A DNA stretch of 7,465 nucleotides from Eubacterium sp. Lineage in GTDB: Bacteria > Bacillota > Clostridia > Lachnospirales > CAG-274. The stretch spans positions 1 to 7,465 of the forward strand of contig JAJBVU010000154.1 of assembly GCA_020859645.1 (NCBI GenBank), read 5' to 3'. A model generated the notes under the pieces. The model worked only from the letters and a program-made list of their open reading frames with translations, made no database searches and was not told the DNA's origin. Each line of letters opens with the position of its first letter. Positions within the stretch are counted from its first letter, which is position 1. Below are positions 6,085-7,465 of the stretch, one piece after another. A program made the translations under genes and the position numbers.

Positions 6085-7458
6085 TTAAATACAATCGTGT
6101 TTTTTGGCAACGGTCTGTGTTCTCTTTGTATAAAGCATTTCAAGAGCCGCAATAACTCTCTTTCTTGTTGCAGAGGGAACGATTATATCGTCAATAAAGC
6201 CCTTTTCCGCCGAGTTATAAGCCGAAGCTGCTGTTTCATAGGTTTCCTCAGTGTATTTATGCATAATCTTAACATAGCCTGTCTGGTTAAGAAGAGAAAT
6301 CTCAGCTGTAGGCCATGCAAGAACAATGTCTGCGCCAATATATTTGGAGTTCATAAGCAAAAATCCGCTGCCTATGCCGTTTCTCACAACTACGTTAATT
6401 CTGGGAATAGTTGACTCCGCAAGCTCCGAAAGAAGTCTTGCGGCGGAAACCATAAGAAGGTTTTGATTTTCGATTGAAACCTTGTCATATTCCGCAATAT
6501 CCGTTAAGCTGATTAAGGGAATGTTGAAGGCATCGCAAAGCTTTACAAAGCGTGCCGCCTTTTGTGTTCCGTTAATGCCTACAGAGCCATTGTTTGCCAT
6601 AACTCCCACAGTATAGCCGTTAAGCTTTAAAAGTGCGCAAATCATACAGGTTCCGTAACGGGGCTGAAGCTCAAAATAATTATAGTCATCTGCCAATGAG
6701 CTTATAAGATAGTGCATATCTATGGGAGATGTGCTGTCTGCAATAAGATCGTTTAAGGCAGGATCCTCTCTGTTTATGTCGGCTGTGGGCATATCAAACG
6801 CCATTTCAAGGTTGTTTGAAGGCAGAAGGTCAACTATTTTAGCCGCCGCTTCAAGACACTCTTCCTCTGTTTTATAGCTTCTGTGAACAAGACCCGTTCT
6901 TGTGGCATGTGCCTCGCCTGAGCAGTAATCGTTGAAGTTTAAGCCTACGTCGTCTGCGCCCTTTAAAACATTGGGGCTTCTCAAAAACAGGTTTGCGTCC
7001 TGTTCCTTCATTATTCTTATGTCTGAAAGCATGGGTATGTAGGCGGCTATGCCTAAGCACTGACCCAAAACAATTGAAATCTGGGGAACAAGACCGCTGG
7101 CTTTGGCTACCTTTTTAAACAAAAGACCGTAAGCCGCCAAATCATTCTGACCGTCTTTAACCTCAATTCCGGCTGAATCCATAATACCTACTATAGGTGC
7201 GCCCATACTTGTAGCCTTGTCATAAATGTCGGCTACCTTGTCGGCGTGCTTTTTGTTTACAGCGCCTTCCTGTGAATAAGCGAAACAAAGCTTTCCGTTA
7301 ATTGAGCCGTAGCCCGTTATTACGTGGGCGTCCTTAGTAAAGGTTTCAAGCTCCACAAAGCTGTTTTCGTCAAATAATTTTTCAAGTCTGACCCTTGCAG
7401 GAGATGAGGGAGCAGACTTAAGCTGCATCAATTCTTCGATTTTACCTGCCGTATCCAT
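6085..7458 (-). CDS. mmdA: Divergent MmdA/PccB-like acyl-CoA carboxyltransferase subunit
   Basis: This is a two-domain crotonase-fold carboxyltransferase (457 aa) of the methylmalonyl-CoA decarboxylase alpha / propionyl-CoA carboxylase beta family, expected to move CO2 between an acyl-CoA and biotin in the cytoplasm. The N-half has VITGYGSINGK, PIVGIMDSAG and VPQISIVLGQCLG; the C-half has KAARFVKLCDAFNIPL, GADIVLAWPTAEI (375-387) and the typical ending GFIDDIIVPSATRKRVIAALEML. It is about 50 residues shorter than standard MmdA and unusual at motifs that build the oxyanion holes. The common DSGGAR reads DSAGIE (94-99), GPCAGGA reads GQCLGIA (132-138), and YGGAY reads IGSGF (362-366). The DTPGF and GII..GA motifs are not recognisable. 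The acyl-CoA is therefore uncertain (methylmalonyl, glutaconyl, malonyl or other). It is the first operon gene seen. Only 7 bp upstream are in the window, so its ribosome binding site cannot be checked and a start further upstream is possible. Confidence 0.85.
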   Translation of the reverse strand: MDTAGKIEELMQLKSAPSSPARVRLEKLFDENSFVELETFTKDAHVITGYGSINGKLCFAYSQEGAVNKKHADKVADIYDKATSMGAPIVGIMDSAGIEVKDGQNDLAAYGLLFKKVAKASGLVPQISIVLGQCLGIAAYIPMLSDIRIMKEQDANLFLRSPNVLKGADDVGLNFNDYCSGEAHATRTGLVHRSYKTEEECLEAAAKIVDLLPSNNLEMAFDMPTADINREDPALNDLIADSTSPIDMHYLISSLADDYNYFELQPRYGTCMICALLKLNGYTVGVMANNGSVGINGTQKAARFVKLCDAFNIPLISLTDIAEYDKVSIENQNLLMVSAARLLSELAESTIPRINVVVRNGIGSGFLLMNSKYIGADIVLAWPTAEISLLNQTGYVKIMHKYTEETYETAASAYNSAEKGFIDDIIVPSATRKRVIAALEMLYTKRTQTVAKKHDCI

Positions 7459-7465
7459 TTTATAC

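Overview
The window looks like chromosomal DNA of an anaerobic Bacillota (Clostridia), probably a gut Oscillospirales/Ruminococcaceae-type organism. The evidence is strong AGGAGG ribosome-binding sites, AT-rich intergenic DNA with a textbook sigma-A promoter, protein sequences typical of gut Clostridia, and an intergenic palindromic element of a kind I recall from gut Clostridia. The genus cannot be fixed from the sequence.

Layout: positions 1-220 hold a promoter (-35 at 77-82, -10 at 100-105) and a roughly 110-nt leader with two hairpins. The plus-strand gene hppA (221-2341) follows; it encodes a membrane-embedded pyrophosphatase with residues typical of K+-dependent, Na+-transporting enzymes. 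A hairpin terminator at 2364-2394 ends it and can also serve the opposite strand. Positions 2442-2610 are a dense cluster of hairpins, best read as a non-coding repeat element. From 2620 to 7458 a five-gene minus-strand operon converges on hppA. In transcription order it encodes an MmdA/PccB-like acyl-CoA carboxyltransferase, an OadG/MmdD-like membrane anchor, a free-standing biotin carrier protein, the OadB/MmdB/GcdB-type Na+-translocating decarboxylase beta subunit, and an OadA/5S-type carboxyltransferase without its own biotin domain. Gaps are 15, 18, 20 and 43 bp, with no terminator between genes. The operon promoter lies beyond the right edge.

How the genes could work together: the biotin carrier can receive CO2 from either carboxyltransferase (an acyl-CoA such as methylmalonyl-CoA, or oxaloacetate) and deliver it to the beta subunit, where decarboxylation drives Na+ export. 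Because both carboxyltransferases share one carrier, the set could also move carboxyl groups between an acyl-CoA and pyruvate/oxaloacetate, like the soluble propionibacterial 12S/5S/1.3S transcarboxylase, but linked to a Na+ pump. The neighbouring pyrophosphatase is a second predicted Na+ pump, so the locus looks like a Na+ energy-conservation island. The individual families are known. The most unusual points are the divergent active-site motifs of the MmdA-like subunit, a Glu-to-Arg change in the pyrophosphatase signature, and the coexistence of two carboxyltransferases with one pump.
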